From: Micromonospora rosaria
GTDB lineage: Bacteria; Actinomycetota; Actinomycetes; Mycobacteriales; Micromonosporaceae
Direction of reading: 5' to 3'
Assembly (NCBI RefSeq): GCF_001567585.1
Contig: NZ_LRQV01000059.1
Location: forward strand, 1-38,336
Length of the DNA stretch: 38,336 nucleotides
This document shows positions 22,392-30,735 of this stretch, in pieces. The position numbers and the translations under genes were made by a program. Positions within the stretch are counted from its first letter, which is position 1, and each line of letters opens with the position of its first letter. The notes below the pieces were generated by a model that saw only the letters and a program-made list of their open reading frames with translations, did not search any database and was not told where the DNA came from.

Positions 22392-23902
22392 ATGAACGTC
22401 CTTCTCTTGGTCCCGTGCTCCTTGTCGTGGACCTCGCCGGTGACCAGACCGCCCGAGGCCCGGATCAGGACCGCGCAGATCTCGACGCACACGCTGCGGG
22501 ACGCCCCTCCCGCGACGGGCCGCCACGCCATCTTGTTGATGAACAGTAACGCGTTCTGCTCCGCGTCGGTGTCGGGAAGGTTGTCGGCGAGGATCTCCCC
22601 GGAGCGGATCATCGCCCGTTGGGTGGGGGTGAGGCCGGCGCCGCTGCCGGCCACCACGTCGACCTCCCCGAGCGGGGTCGACGCCCGGACGACCGCGACC
22701 GTTCTCCTGCTCTCGGCGATGGGGTCGTCGAGAGCGGCGTGGATGTCCGACGCCCGCTTGCTCAGCGTCTCCGCGGTCGCCAACAGGGCCTGGTAGCGGG
22801 CCGTGCGTGGGAGGGCGACGACGTCGGCCTGCGCGACCCCCGTGATCCGGACCTGCCGGCCGTCGACGATCGCGGTCGCCGGCCGGTCGCCGTCGACGGC
22901 GTCGTCGAAGGACCGGTGCGCGGCCGTCCGGTCCGTGCCCGACGGCTGGAACCACAGCGCCCGGTAGGTGCCGTCGGGTCTGCGGGCCAGACCGGCGTAG
23001 TCGCGGGCCAGCACGGGGTCCGCCCCGCCGCGGTCGAGGGCCCTGGACACCGCGTCCGGGCTCAGGTAGGCGGTGACCGGGCGCTTGTCGACCTCGACCC
23101 GGTTCCTGCGTTCGTAGCCGTCCAGCGCGTCGGCCTCGGTGAGCCGCGCGGCCCGGTCACCGCCGTCGTCGCGGGCCTCGCCGGGCGAGGGCGGCCGGGC
23201 CGCGTCGCCGCCCGGCGGCTGCGGTACGGCGGCCGTGCCGGCCTGGGCCAACGCCGCCTGGGCCAGTGCCGCCTGGACCGTGGCGGCCACCATCTGCTGG
23301 AACAGGTCCCGGTGCTGGTCGCGCAGCTCGGCGCGGTCGCGGTCCAGCGCCTCCCGCTGCCGCTGGAGCTGGGCCTGGTCGGTCTTGATCCGGTCGCCGT
23401 CGGCGGCGATCGCGGACACCTCCGACTTCAGCCGCCGCTGCTCGGCGTTGAGCGCGGCAGCCCGTGCGTTGAGCCGGTCGGCGGTCGCCGGTGGCGCGCC
23501 GTTCGGATAGGCGGCCACCCGGGCGTTGTGCGCGTCGATCTTCCGGTCGTTGGCGCGGAGTTTCGCGAGCACGGCCTTGGAGCGCTGGTTGTAGGAGGCG
23601 ACCCGGCGGTCGACCGCGCTCTCGCGGGCGGTGAGCTGGCTCTCCCGTCGCGGCACGGCCGCGAGTCGCTCGTTGTAGGCCGTGACCTGTGTTTTCAGGG
23701 CAGCCGGCAGGCAGCTGCACGGTTCGAGGCGGGCGGGAAGGGAGTCACCGGCCGGTGCGGAGGCCGCCGGGAGGGTGGGGGCGGCGGTCGCCGGGACCCC
23801 GCCGACGGTCAGGACCAGCAGCACCGCGAGGAACAGCCGGAGCAGACGCGCCACGCCCGGCAGCGGTCGGCCGGTCGCCGAGGGCGGTGCGCTGTCCCGC
23901 AT
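22382..23902 (-). CDS. exported coiled-coil protein with C-terminal deaminase-like (toxin) domain
   Basis: 506 aa. A Sec signal peptide (about 1-41, ending ATAA/APT) is followed by a charged coiled coil (about 65-195), an Ala/Gln/Pro-rich linker, a middle domain (about 245-430) and a terminal domain that fits the nucleic-acid/nucleotide deaminase superfamily. The two zinc-site signatures are visible: D446-A-E448-Q-N (the [H/C/D]xE motif, Asp replacing the common His) and C472-x3-C476 within GASRSVCVEIC, with SGGLVTG after it. Such domains occur as C-terminal toxins in polymorphic toxin proteins. The gene follows the sensor-like gene by 2 bp and overlaps the candidate immunity gene. Activity is uncertain because of the Asp ligand and the CxxxC spacing. 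Confidence 0.75.
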   Translation of the reverse strand: MRDSAPPSATGRPLPGVARLLRLFLAVLLVLTVGGVPATAAPTLPAASAPAGDSLPARLEPCSCLPAALKTQVTAYNERLAAVPRRESQLTARESAVDRRVASYNQRSKAVLAKLRANDRKIDAHNARVAAYPNGAPPATADRLNARAAALNAEQRRLKSEVSAIAADGDRIKTDQAQLQRQREALDRDRAELRDQHRDLFQQMVAATVQAALAQAALAQAGTAAVPQPPGGDAARPPSPGEARDDGGDRAARLTEADALDGYERRNRVEVDKRPVTAYLSPDAVSRALDRGGADPVLARDYAGLARRPDGTYRALWFQPSGTDRTAAHRSFDDAVDGDRPATAIVDGRQVRITGVAQADVVALPRTARYQALLATAETLSKRASDIHAALDDPIAESRRTVAVVRASTPLGEVDVVAGSGAGLTPTQRAMIRSGEILADNLPDTDAEQNALLFINKMAWRPVAGGASRSVCVEICAVLIRASGGLVTGEVHDKEHGTKRRTFIWP

Positions 23903-23904
23903 GG

Positions 23905-24720
23905 TCAGCTCACCCTGCTGGCGACGCGGTCGATGATCCTGGCGGCAGCCTCGGTGCCGTCACCGACCTGGCAGACGGCCACCTGCACCACGGTCCGGCC
24001 GGTCAACCGCGCCTGGCGGTAGCAGGTCCACCCGTCGGCGTCCTCCTGCGTCGATACCCACACCAGGCGGTCCGCCGTCGCGGCCTCCACGGTGTAGACC
24101 CACGCCGTGGCGTGCTGCGCGGCGTCGGTCCGCACCGCCGACGTGCAGCCCCTGACGCCGTCGGTCAGCGCCTGGAAGACCGTGCCGGCCTGGTTGCCGT
24201 CCGGGTACACACCCAGGACCTGGGTCACCGTGTGGTCGGCCACCGCCTCGGAGTCCTGGTACGTCGCCGACAGGAAGACCGTCCAGCCGCGCGTGTAGAC
24301 CGACCGGGTGGCGGGGCCGACGGCGACCGCGCAGGTGGCGGGATCGGCCACCTGCGGGCGGGGTGGCTCACGATGGCTGGTGGCGGCCGTCAGGGTCGTC
24401 CCGACCAGCACGCTGGCGTCCTCCAGCGAAAGGATCCGGGCCTGTACGGTGCCCGGCACCGCCCGCTGCCCACCGGCCGACCACAGCAGCCACCCGATGG
24501 CCGCCAGCTCCGCCAGCGCCACGACCGCGAGTCCCGCCGCCAGCCAGCGCCACGCGGACAGGGTGCGCCACAGCGGTGGCGTCGCCGGGGGTGTGCCGAC
24601 CGGCTGCGCCGGGTCCGGCGCCGGTGGCAGGGGCGGTGGGGGTGGCAGCGGCGGCCACGAGGCCACCTGCGGCTGGGGCCGCCCGTCGTCCCCCGTGCCG
24701 GACTGCGACGACTGAGTCAT
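23905..24720 (-). CDS. membrane protein with PknH-like extracellular sensor domain
   Basis: 271 aa. A proline-rich cytoplasmic segment (about 20-50) and one membrane helix (about 58-80) precede an outer domain of about 190 residues. The outer domain has four cysteines (DPATCAV, VRGCTSA, GWTCYRQ, VAVCQVG) and the pattern VLGVYPDGNQAGTVFQALTDGVRGC, matching the PknH-type sensor domain found on mycobacterial Ser/Thr kinases and on stand-alone proteins; two disulfides are expected. No kinase domain is present. The ATG at 24720 has GAGGTGGG upstream. It is 2 bp from the deaminase-like gene, so the two form one operon behind the promoter at 24794-24822. Confidence 0.75.
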   Translation of the reverse strand: MTQSSQSGTGDDGRPQPQVASWPPLPPPPPLPPAPDPAQPVGTPPATPPLWRTLSAWRWLAAGLAVVALAELAAIGWLLWSAGGQRAVPGTVQARILSLEDASVLVGTTLTAATSHREPPRPQVADPATCAVAVGPATRSVYTRGWTVFLSATYQDSEAVADHTVTQVLGVYPDGNQAGTVFQALTDGVRGCTSAVRTDAAQHATAWVYTVEAATADRLVWVSTQEDADGWTCYRQARLTGRTVVQVAVCQVGDGTEAAARIIDRVASRVS

Positions 24721-24793
24721 GTGCCCACCTCGACGCTTCCTGACGAACACCCCGTGACCTCGGGTCGGGTGCAGGAGCAGACATCGACGTATA

Positions 24794-24822
24794 CGTATCA
24801 GCCGGGCGGGCGGTGGCGTCAA
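24794..24822 (-). promoter_or_regulatory. sigma-70-type promoter of the toxin operon
   Basis: On the minus strand: -35 TTGACG (complement of 24817-24822), 17-bp spacer, -10 GATACG (complement of 24794-24799), inside an unusual GTATACGTAT run. Transcription would begin about 65 bp before the sensor-like gene's ATG. Confidence 0.55.
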
Positions 24823-24867
24823 GCGGAGTGTCGGGTAGACGGCTGTCGTACCTGCGGTGACGGGCGG

Positions 24868-26037
24868 TCAGGACGACTGGCCGAAGGCGCCGCGCAGCGC
24901 CGCCCAGAACCGTGCGACCCAGGCCCGCAACCGGGCCAGGAGGGTGGCCGGCACCGGCTGGTCCCGCTGGGCCTCGGGGTCGCCGAGCAGCGGCGTGGTG
25001 GACGTCGCCGGTGAGGGCGGCGAGGACGACACCAGCGCGTCGATCACCGGTGCGGCTGCCACCTCCACGACCTGCACCTCCGGCTCGACCTCGGACTGCG
25101 GTGGTGGGCTGCCGGACCGGTCGTAGACCGTGATCACCTCGCCGCCGGGCAGGACCACGTCGACCTGGACCAGCCGGGCGTCGAGCCCGGACCGCTCACC
25201 GAGCCGTTCCCGGAACACGTCGCGCAGCGCCGCCGGCGCGTCGTCCCACAACCGGTCCGCGTGGTTGTCGGCGACGTCCACGACGACCCGGACCTGCTTG
25301 CCCGGGTAGGTGGCGACCTTGCCGGCGACCTCCTGACGGAACCGGTCGAGAACCTGGTCCAGGGTGCCCATGCCGGTGACCGAGACGTGGTCGCCGACGT
25401 CCCGGACGCTGGCGTAGTAGGACTCCGCCGTCTCGTCGCGCAGGTCGCCGGGCTCCTCGCCGAGGACGTAGTCCGGCTTCTTGGCGTCCGCGTCGAACGG
25501 CCACGGGTGCAGCGTGTGGTCACCGCCGAGCCAGAGCCGCTTGGCGTTGACGGTCTCCTTCAGGTTGTTGTACACCGCCCGGGGGAAGCTCGACGGGATG
25601 GTCCGGCCGCGTCCGGTGGGGGCGTTGGGGGCGGGTCGGCGCAGCAACTCGACCATCTGGGTGAGGACGCGGGTCGCGTCGTCGGGGCTGCGCTGCGGGT
25701 CCAGCAGCGAGTCCACGAACTGGTCGATGAGCGGGCCGAGCTGCGCGTTGTTCTGGCGGTACCGTCGCATCTGACCGTTCGCCGGGCCGAGCAGGCCGTT
25801 GCCCTGGCGGAGGCCCTCGATGGTGTCCCGCCACGACGCGGTCGGCCACGCCCCGGCGGGCTGCCGGGACGGGCCGGGCTCGTCCTCCCGCATCATCGCC
25901 TGGACCGCCTGGTTGCCGACGGTCCGTTGCAGCGACAACAGCCGCTGCACGTCGGCCGACCCGGCGGGCCGCTGCGGGCGACGGGGCGCGGGTGCCGACC
26001 GGCTGGTCTCGGTCACCTCCCGGGCACGGGCGTGCAT
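24868..26037 (-). CDS. protein with contractile-injection-system-type N-terminal motif
   Basis: 389 aa. A basic, disordered N-terminus leads to LLSLQRTVGNQAVQAMM (residues 33-49), the LQRTVGN-A motif common at the N-termini of proteins encoded with extracellular contractile injection systems (eCIS, for example DUF4157 proteins). A helical region (about 65-165) is followed by an alpha/beta domain (about 165-305) with KKPDY (186-190), a region of strands and helices (QVRVVVDVADNHADRLW) and VLPGGEVITVYD; this order recalls nuclease toxins of the BECR/CdiA type, but I cannot confirm it. A Pro/Ser linker and an amphipathic Trp-rich tail (RLRAWVARFWAALRG) end the protein. ATG 26037 has AGAGGGGAG upstream. 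No eCIS structural gene is in the window. The 192 bp upstream of the start show nothing assignable. Confidence 0.7.
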   Translation of the reverse strand: MHARAREVTETSRSAPAPRRPQRPAGSADVQRLLSLQRTVGNQAVQAMMREDEPGPSRQPAGAWPTASWRDTIEGLRQGNGLLGPANGQMRRYRQNNAQLGPLIDQFVDSLLDPQRSPDDATRVLTQMVELLRRPAPNAPTGRGRTIPSSFPRAVYNNLKETVNAKRLWLGGDHTLHPWPFDADAKKPDYVLGEEPGDLRDETAESYYASVRDVGDHVSVTGMGTLDQVLDRFRQEVAGKVATYPGKQVRVVVDVADNHADRLWDDAPAALRDVFRERLGERSGLDARLVQVDVVLPGGEVITVYDRSGSPPPQSEVEPEVQVVEVAAAPVIDALVSSSPPSPATSTTPLLGDPEAQRDQPVPATLLARLRAWVARFWAALRGAFGQSS

Positions 26038-26229
26038 GGTGCGCTCCCCTCTCCGTCGGCACCGGGGCCGCCCGGCCGGCGGCGACAGCGGCGACGCAGG
26101 TCGCGGCTAGCCCGCAGCGTAGGTCCCGCCAGGCGTGGTGCCAGGGACCGTCCGGGTGGCGTCGGGGGCAGCATCCGAGGTCCGCGCGGCCAGGCGTCGG
26201 GCCGTGCCGGTCGCGGTCCGGGTGGGTGG

Positions 26230-26622
26230 TCAGGCTCCGGTGCGGGCCTGCCGCCAGCGGCGTACCACCGCGTCGGGGTCGGCCGGGCGGACGACCACCT
26301 GCGGCCCGGTGGGGTTGCGCAGCCAGTCGACGACCTGCGCGTTGAGGTCCCGGACGACGGCTCGGACGCCGGCCTCGGTGGGCAGGTCCCGGACCTCGTC
26401 GTCGAGCCGTTCGAGGCGGCGGCGCAGCTGCAGCGGGGTGGGCAGCAGCAGGTCGCTGGGGATCGCCTCCCGTTCCAGGAAGCTGCGGATCCACCACGAC
26501 TCGTGGTACGGCTCGCCGCGCCCGGGGATCGGTCGGCCCGCCCCGGGCAGGTTGTCGAACTCGCCGCGTTCCTGGGCGGCGCGGATCTGCGCCTCCACCG
26601 CCGCCTCCCTGCCGCCGAGCAC
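26230..26622 (-). CDS. DUF1992 (DnaJ subfamily C member 28-like) protein
   Basis: About 130 aa containing the DUF1992 domain: AAVEAQIRAAQERGEFDNLPGAGRPI, then the segment ESWWIRSFLEREAIPSDLLL and a C-terminal helical part. In eukaryotes this domain is in DNAJC28; bacterial members are small stand-alone proteins of unknown role. There is no signal peptide. The frame runs open far upstream under the GH42 gene, so the start is uncertain; GTG 26622 is chosen because GGGGAGG lies 8 bp upstream and the family begins there. It lies 41 bp downstream of the GH42 stop on the same strand, so it may be read through from that operon. Confidence 0.8.
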   Translation of the reverse strand: MLGGREAAVEAQIRAAQERGEFDNLPGAGRPIPGRGEPYHESWWIRSFLEREAIPSDLLLPTPLQLRRRLERLDDEVRDLPTEAGVRAVVRDLNAQVVDWLRNPTGPQVVVRPADPDAVVRRWRQARTGA

Positions 26623-26663
26623 CGGCCCCACCTCCCCGCCCCACGATATCCGGCGGGGCGGGT

Positions 26664-28658
26664 TCAGCCGGTGGGCTCGCGCAGCACCGCGACGCCACCG
26701 GCGGGCAGGTGCACGGCGTCGGTGACGGTCGCGTCGGTGAGCAGGTCCACCCCGGTCGCCGGTACGGTCTGCGGCCGGTCGGTGTGGTTGAGCAGGAACA
26801 GCCAGCTCCCGGCGTCGCCGCCGCGCCGGACCGCCTCGACCCCGTCCGGCGCGTCCGGGCAGGTGGGGGTGACCCCGGCCGGGGTGGCCGCCTCGGTCAG
26901 CAGCCGCCGGTAGGTGGCGTCGTCGGGGCGGGTGGAGACGTACCAGGCGACCCCGGCCCCGTAGGTGTGGCGGGTCACCGCCGGCTGCCCGGCCAGCACG
27001 CCCCCGGCGTACCCGGTGACGGCCTGCGCGCCGGTCAGCCCGACGGTCTCGGCCCAGACCGTGCCGGTGCCGCCGTCGGTGAGGGCGACCCGCTCGTCGT
27101 CGCCGAGCGGGTGGAACTCCTCCACCCGCACGCCGAGCACGTCGCGCAACGCGCCCGGGTAGCCGCCGAGGTGGATGCGGGCGTGTTCGTCGGCGACCCC
27201 GCTGAGGTACGTCACCAGCGCGTGCCCGCCGCCGTGGACGTGGTCGCGGACCCACCCGGCGGTGGCCTCGTCGGCCAGGTACAGGGCGGGGACCACGAGC
27301 AGCGGGTACCCGTCGAGGGGGTCGCCGGGGACGGCGACGTCGCAGGCGAGGCCGGCGTGCCACAGCGCCCGGTGGGCGGCGGCGACCTCCTCGTGGTGGT
27401 GGAGCCGCTCCGCGGGCAGGCCGGGGTGGTGCAGCGCCCAGCCGCTGGCGGCGTCCCAGGCCAGCGCGACGCGGGCGGCGACGGTGCCGCGCACCTCGGC
27501 GAGGCGGTCCAGGGCCTGGCCGAGCCGCACCGCCTCCCGGTACACCCGGCTGTCCGCGCCGGCGTGCGGCACCAGCGCGGAGTGGAACCGTTCGGCGCCG
27601 CCGCGCGGGGCGCGCCACTGGAAGAACAGCGCGCCCCGGGAGCCCCGGGCGACGTGGGCGACGCTCTGGCGCAGCATCCGGCCGGGTTCCTTGGTGTGCA
27701 TCCGGCCGGCGGTGTAGATGAGGTTCGGCGCGGTCTCCATCAGCAGCCAGTCCGGTGCCCGGTCGGGGGCGCCGTGCCGGGCCCAGCCCCGGGCCAGGTC
27801 GGCGGCGAGGGCGGTCTGCTCCTCGGCGCCGAGGTCGACGGCCGACGGGTAGTGGTCGATGGCGACCAGGTCCACCTCGCGCGCCCAGCGGGCGTGGTCG
27901 ACGGGCACCCAGTCGCCGAGGACGTAGTTGGTGGTGATCGGCACGTCCGGGTTGGCGGCGCGCAGCACGTCCCGCTGGTCGGTGTACGCGGCGAGCAGGG
28001 TGTCGGACCAGAACCGGCGGAAGTCCAGCAGTTGGCCGGGGTTGTGCAGGTACTGGGTGGCGCGGGGGGTGCCGATCTGCGCCCAGTCGGTGTAGTGCTG
28101 GCTCCAGAAGCTGGTGGTCCAGGCGTCGTTGAGGGTGTCGAGGTCGCCGTGGCGGTCGGCCAGCCACCGCCGGAAGGCCACCTCGGCGTGCGGGCAGTGG
28201 CAGGTGGTGCCGTACTCGTTGTGCACGTGCCACAGGGCCAGCGCCGGGTGGTGGGCGTACCGGTCGGCGAGGACCTCGGTGATCCGGCGGGCGGCGGCCC
28301 GGTACGCGGGCGCGGCGGCGCAGTACGTGTCGCGGCTGCCGTGGTGCAGCCGGACCCCGTCGGCGGTGACCGGCAGCGCGTCGGGGTGGGCCAGCGAGAA
28401 CCAGGGCGGCGGGGAGGCGGTGGGGGTGGCCAGGGCGACCCGGATGCCGGCGTCGTGCAGCAGGTCGAGGACCTCGTCGAGCCAGTCGAGGGTGTAGCGG
28501 CCGGGTTCGGGTTCCAGCCGGGACCAGGCGAACACGCCCACGGTGACCAGGGTGACCCGGGCGCGGCGCATCAGCTCCACGTCCTGGCGCCACACCTCGG
28601 CGGGCCACTGCTCCGGGTTGTAGTCGCCGCCGTAGAAGAGTCGGCCGTCGTCGCGCAT
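26664..28658 (-). CDS. GH42 beta-galactosidase
   Basis: 664 aa glycoside hydrolase family 42 enzyme. It starts FYGGDYNPEQWP, the family hallmark. The acid/base is E148 in WHVHNEYG, and the nucleophile is E308 in LLMETAPN. Of the zinc-site cysteines C113, C153 and C155 are present, but the fourth position (157) is His. The TIM barrel (1-390) is followed by the trimerisation domain (about 395-600) and a short beta domain. With no signal peptide it should act in the cytosol on imported beta-galactosides. ATG 28658 has AGGTGG upstream. It follows the ABC transporter genes after an 80-bp gap holding a strong hairpin, so it probably receives reduced read-through from the same promoter. Confidence 0.93.
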   Translation of the reverse strand: MRDDGRLFYGGDYNPEQWPAEVWRQDVELMRRARVTLVTVGVFAWSRLEPEPGRYTLDWLDEVLDLLHDAGIRVALATPTASPPPWFSLAHPDALPVTADGVRLHHGSRDTYCAAAPAYRAAARRITEVLADRYAHHPALALWHVHNEYGTTCHCPHAEVAFRRWLADRHGDLDTLNDAWTTSFWSQHYTDWAQIGTPRATQYLHNPGQLLDFRRFWSDTLLAAYTDQRDVLRAANPDVPITTNYVLGDWVPVDHARWAREVDLVAIDHYPSAVDLGAEEQTALAADLARGWARHGAPDRAPDWLLMETAPNLIYTAGRMHTKEPGRMLRQSVAHVARGSRGALFFQWRAPRGGAERFHSALVPHAGADSRVYREAVRLGQALDRLAEVRGTVAARVALAWDAASGWALHHPGLPAERLHHHEEVAAAHRALWHAGLACDVAVPGDPLDGYPLLVVPALYLADEATAGWVRDHVHGGGHALVTYLSGVADEHARIHLGGYPGALRDVLGVRVEEFHPLGDDERVALTDGGTGTVWAETVGLTGAQAVTGYAGGVLAGQPAVTRHTYGAGVAWYVSTRPDDATYRRLLTEAATPAGVTPTCPDAPDGVEAVRRGGDAGSWLFLLNHTDRPQTVPATGVDLLTDATVTDAVHLPAGGVAVLREPTG

Positions 28659-28691
28659 GTGCCACCACCTGTGGGTCGTCGGAACAGAGGG

Positions 28692-28727
28692 GTGGTGCCC
28701 GGCCCCGCCGACCGGGCCGGGCACCAC
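28692..28727 (-). terminator. strong intercistronic stem-loop
   Basis: A 14-bp perfect stem (GTGGTGCCCGGCCC at 28692-28705 with its inverse at 28714-28727) and an 8-nt loop, 11 bp past the permease stop and 33 bp before the GH42 start. It has no T-run, so partial termination or a 3' stabiliser of the transporter mRNA are both possible. Confidence 0.55.
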
Positions 28728-28738
28728 GACGCGGCGGG

Positions 28739-29710
28739 TCAGCCCTTCACCGCGCCGGTGATCACACCCTTGGTGAAGTGCCGCTGCACGAACGGGTAGG
28801 CGATCACGGCGGGCAGGACGGTGACCACGACCACCGCCATCTTCACCGCCAGGGTCGGCGGGTAGGCGGTGACCCCGGGCAGGCTGATCGAGGACCCGGA
28901 GACGTTCGGGGACTGCCCGGCGAGGATGTAGCTCTGCAGCACCCGCTGGATGGGGAACTTGCTGTTGTCGTCGATGAAGAGCACCGAGTTGAAGTACGCG
29001 TTCCAGTAGCCGACGGCGTAGAAGAGACCGACGACGGCGATCACCGCCCGGGACAGCGGCAGCATGATCGTCCACAGGATACGGAACTCGCCGGCGCCGT
29101 CGATGCGGGCGCTGTCGAGCAGTTCACCGGGGACGTTCATGAAGAACGCCCGGATGACGACCAGGTTGAACACGCTGATCGCGCTGGGCAGGATCAGCGA
29201 CCAGAGGCTGTCCTTGAGGCCGAGGCCGGTGACGACGAGGTAGCTGGGCACCAGGCCGGGGAAGATCAGGAAGGTGCCGAGGAAGAGGAACAGCAGCCCC
29301 CGGTGCGCCACCGAGCCGGGCCGGGACAGCCCGTACGCGGCGAGCACGGTGAGCGCCAGGCTGACCGTGGTGCCGGCCACGGTGACCAGGGTGCTGATCC
29401 AGACCGCCTGGGTGATCGTGCCACCGGAGAAGATCGAGAAGTACGCCGACAGGTCGATCTCGCGGGGCACCACGACCATGCCGCCGGTGTCGTTGATGGT
29501 CTCGCGGGAGGCGAGGCTGGTGACCACCACCGACCACATGGGGAAGAGCACGGCGAGCACGAGCAGGGTGAGCGCGGTGCCCTTGCCGAGTTGGCCGAGG
29601 AACGAGGGTGGTTCCTCCCAGGCGGGCCGCTGCGGGTTGCGCCGGCGCAGCCGGGGGGTCGGGTGGGGGCCGGCCGGCACCGGGCCGGCCGGGCTGATCT
29701 GCGTGCTCAT
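28739..29710 (-). CDS. carbohydrate ABC transporter permease (MalG/YtcP-like)
   Basis: 323 aa inner-membrane permease of the CUT1 family with six main helices after a proline-rich N-terminus of about 40 residues. The EAA loop that docks the ATPase reads ELLDSARIDGAGEFRILWTIMLPLSRA (about 195-221). The end, YPFVQRHFTKGVITGAVKG, is the characteristic C-terminus of this subunit. It overlaps the upstream permease gene by 4 bp (ATGA). No ATP-binding subunit is encoded here; in actinobacteria CUT1 importers commonly share the MsiK ATPase, which would be encoded elsewhere. Together with the GH42 enzyme, a galactoside or galacto-oligosaccharide substrate is likely but unproven. Confidence 0.92.
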   Translation of the reverse strand: MSTQISPAGPVPAGPHPTPRLRRRNPQRPAWEEPPSFLGQLGKGTALTLLVLAVLFPMWSVVVTSLASRETINDTGGMVVVPREIDLSAYFSIFSGGTITQAVWISTLVTVAGTTVSLALTVLAAYGLSRPGSVAHRGLLFLFLGTFLIFPGLVPSYLVVTGLGLKDSLWSLILPSAISVFNLVVIRAFFMNVPGELLDSARIDGAGEFRILWTIMLPLSRAVIAVVGLFYAVGYWNAYFNSVLFIDDNSKFPIQRVLQSYILAGQSPNVSGSSISLPGVTAYPPTLAVKMAVVVVTVLPAVIAYPFVQRHFTKGVITGAVKG

Positions 29711-30735
29711 GACCGGGAATACACCCCCTGCTCACCCAGCTTGTGGGCCATCTTGTTGGCCGCGACGATGAGGATCAGGCCGATCACGGCCTTGAACAGG
29801 CCGGCGGCGGCGCCCTGTCCCCACTGCTGGGTGGCGATCGCGTTGTGGTAGACGAAGGTGTCCAGCACCTCGGCGGCCTGCCGGCCGACCGCGTCGCGCT
29901 GGAGGATGAACTGCTCGAAGCCGACCGACAGGGCGTCGCCCAGGCGCAGGATGAGCAGCAGGACGATGACCGGGCGCAGGCCCGGCAGGGTGATGTGCCA
30001 CAGGCGCCGCCACCGCCCGGCGCCGTCGGCTGCCGCCGCCTCGTACAGGTTCTGATCGATCGCGGACAGGGCGGCGAGGAAGACGATCGCGCCCCAGCCG
30101 ACGTCCTTCCAGACCGACTCGGCGGTGACCAGGATGATGAAGGTGTCCGGGTTGGTCATGATGTTCCACGGCTCCAGTCCGGCCTGGCGCATCTCCTGCG
30201 CCAGCAGACCGGCCCCGCCGAACATCTGCACGAAGAAGGTGATGACCAGCACCCAGCTGAAGAAGTGGGGCAGGTACACCACGCTCTGCACGAAGCCACG
30301 GATCCGGCCGGACAGCACGCTGTTGAGCAGGATGGCCAGGAAGATCGGCAGCGGGAAGAAGAAGACGAGCTGGAAGGCGGTGATGGTCAGGGTGTTGCGC
30401 ACCGCGTCCCAGAACAGCGGGTCGCGGAAGAGGACCTCGAAGTTGCCGAAGCCCACCCACTCGCTGTAGAGGAACGCCTCCAGCGGGTCGTCGCCCACGA
30501 ACGGGTTGTAGTCCTGGAAGGCGATGACGTTGCCCAGGGTGGGCAGGTAGTGGAAGACCAGCAGCAGCAGGGCGGCCGGGGCGACCATCGCCAGCAGCGG
30601 CCAGTCCCGGCGCAGCCGCGCGCCCAGGGGGCGTTTGGCCCGCCGCCGGCGGCGGGCCCGGGGGTCGGCCGGGCCGTCCCCGGCCGACCGGTGCTGGTCG
30701 GCCGGGGACGGCGCGGGGACGTCGGTGCGACTCAT
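29707..30735 (-). CDS. carbohydrate ABC transporter permease (MalF/LplB-like)
   Basis: 342 aa, the partner permease. A basic N-terminus (RARRRRRAKRPLG) precedes about six membrane helices, with the typical GNVIAFQDYNPFVG segment near residue 72. The EAA loop is NLYEAAAADGAGRWRRLWHITLPGLRP (about 230-256). The end VNKM-like ANKMAHKLGEQGVYSRS matches the LplB-type subgroup that works with long LplA-type binding proteins. It overlaps the binding-protein gene upstream and the second permease downstream by 4 bp each, so all three are translationally coupled. Confidence 0.92.
   Translation of the reverse strand: MSRTDVPAPSPADQHRSAGDGPADPRARRRRRAKRPLGARLRRDWPLLAMVAPAALLLLVFHYLPTLGNVIAFQDYNPFVGDDPLEAFLYSEWVGFGNFEVLFRDPLFWDAVRNTLTITAFQLVFFFPLPIFLAILLNSVLSGRIRGFVQSVVYLPHFFSWVLVITFFVQMFGGAGLLAQEMRQAGLEPWNIMTNPDTFIILVTAESVWKDVGWGAIVFLAALSAIDQNLYEAAAADGAGRWRRLWHITLPGLRPVIVLLLILRLGDALSVGFEQFILQRDAVGRQAAEVLDTFVYHNAIATQQWGQGAAAGLFKAVIGLILIVAANKMAHKLGEQGVYSRS

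Noticed and set aside
8461..26037. A link between the GNQAVG module (8461-10521) and VGNQAV in the contractile-injection-type protein (24868-26037)
   Set aside because: Only six residues are shared; the latter lies in an amphipathic helix (LQRTVGNQAVQAMM) of a different type, so this looks like coincidence.
26709..28799. 696-codon plus-strand open frame opposite the GH42 gene
   Set aside because: The minus strand carries all GH42 catalytic motifs; the plus frame is low-complexity Val/Gly/Arg.
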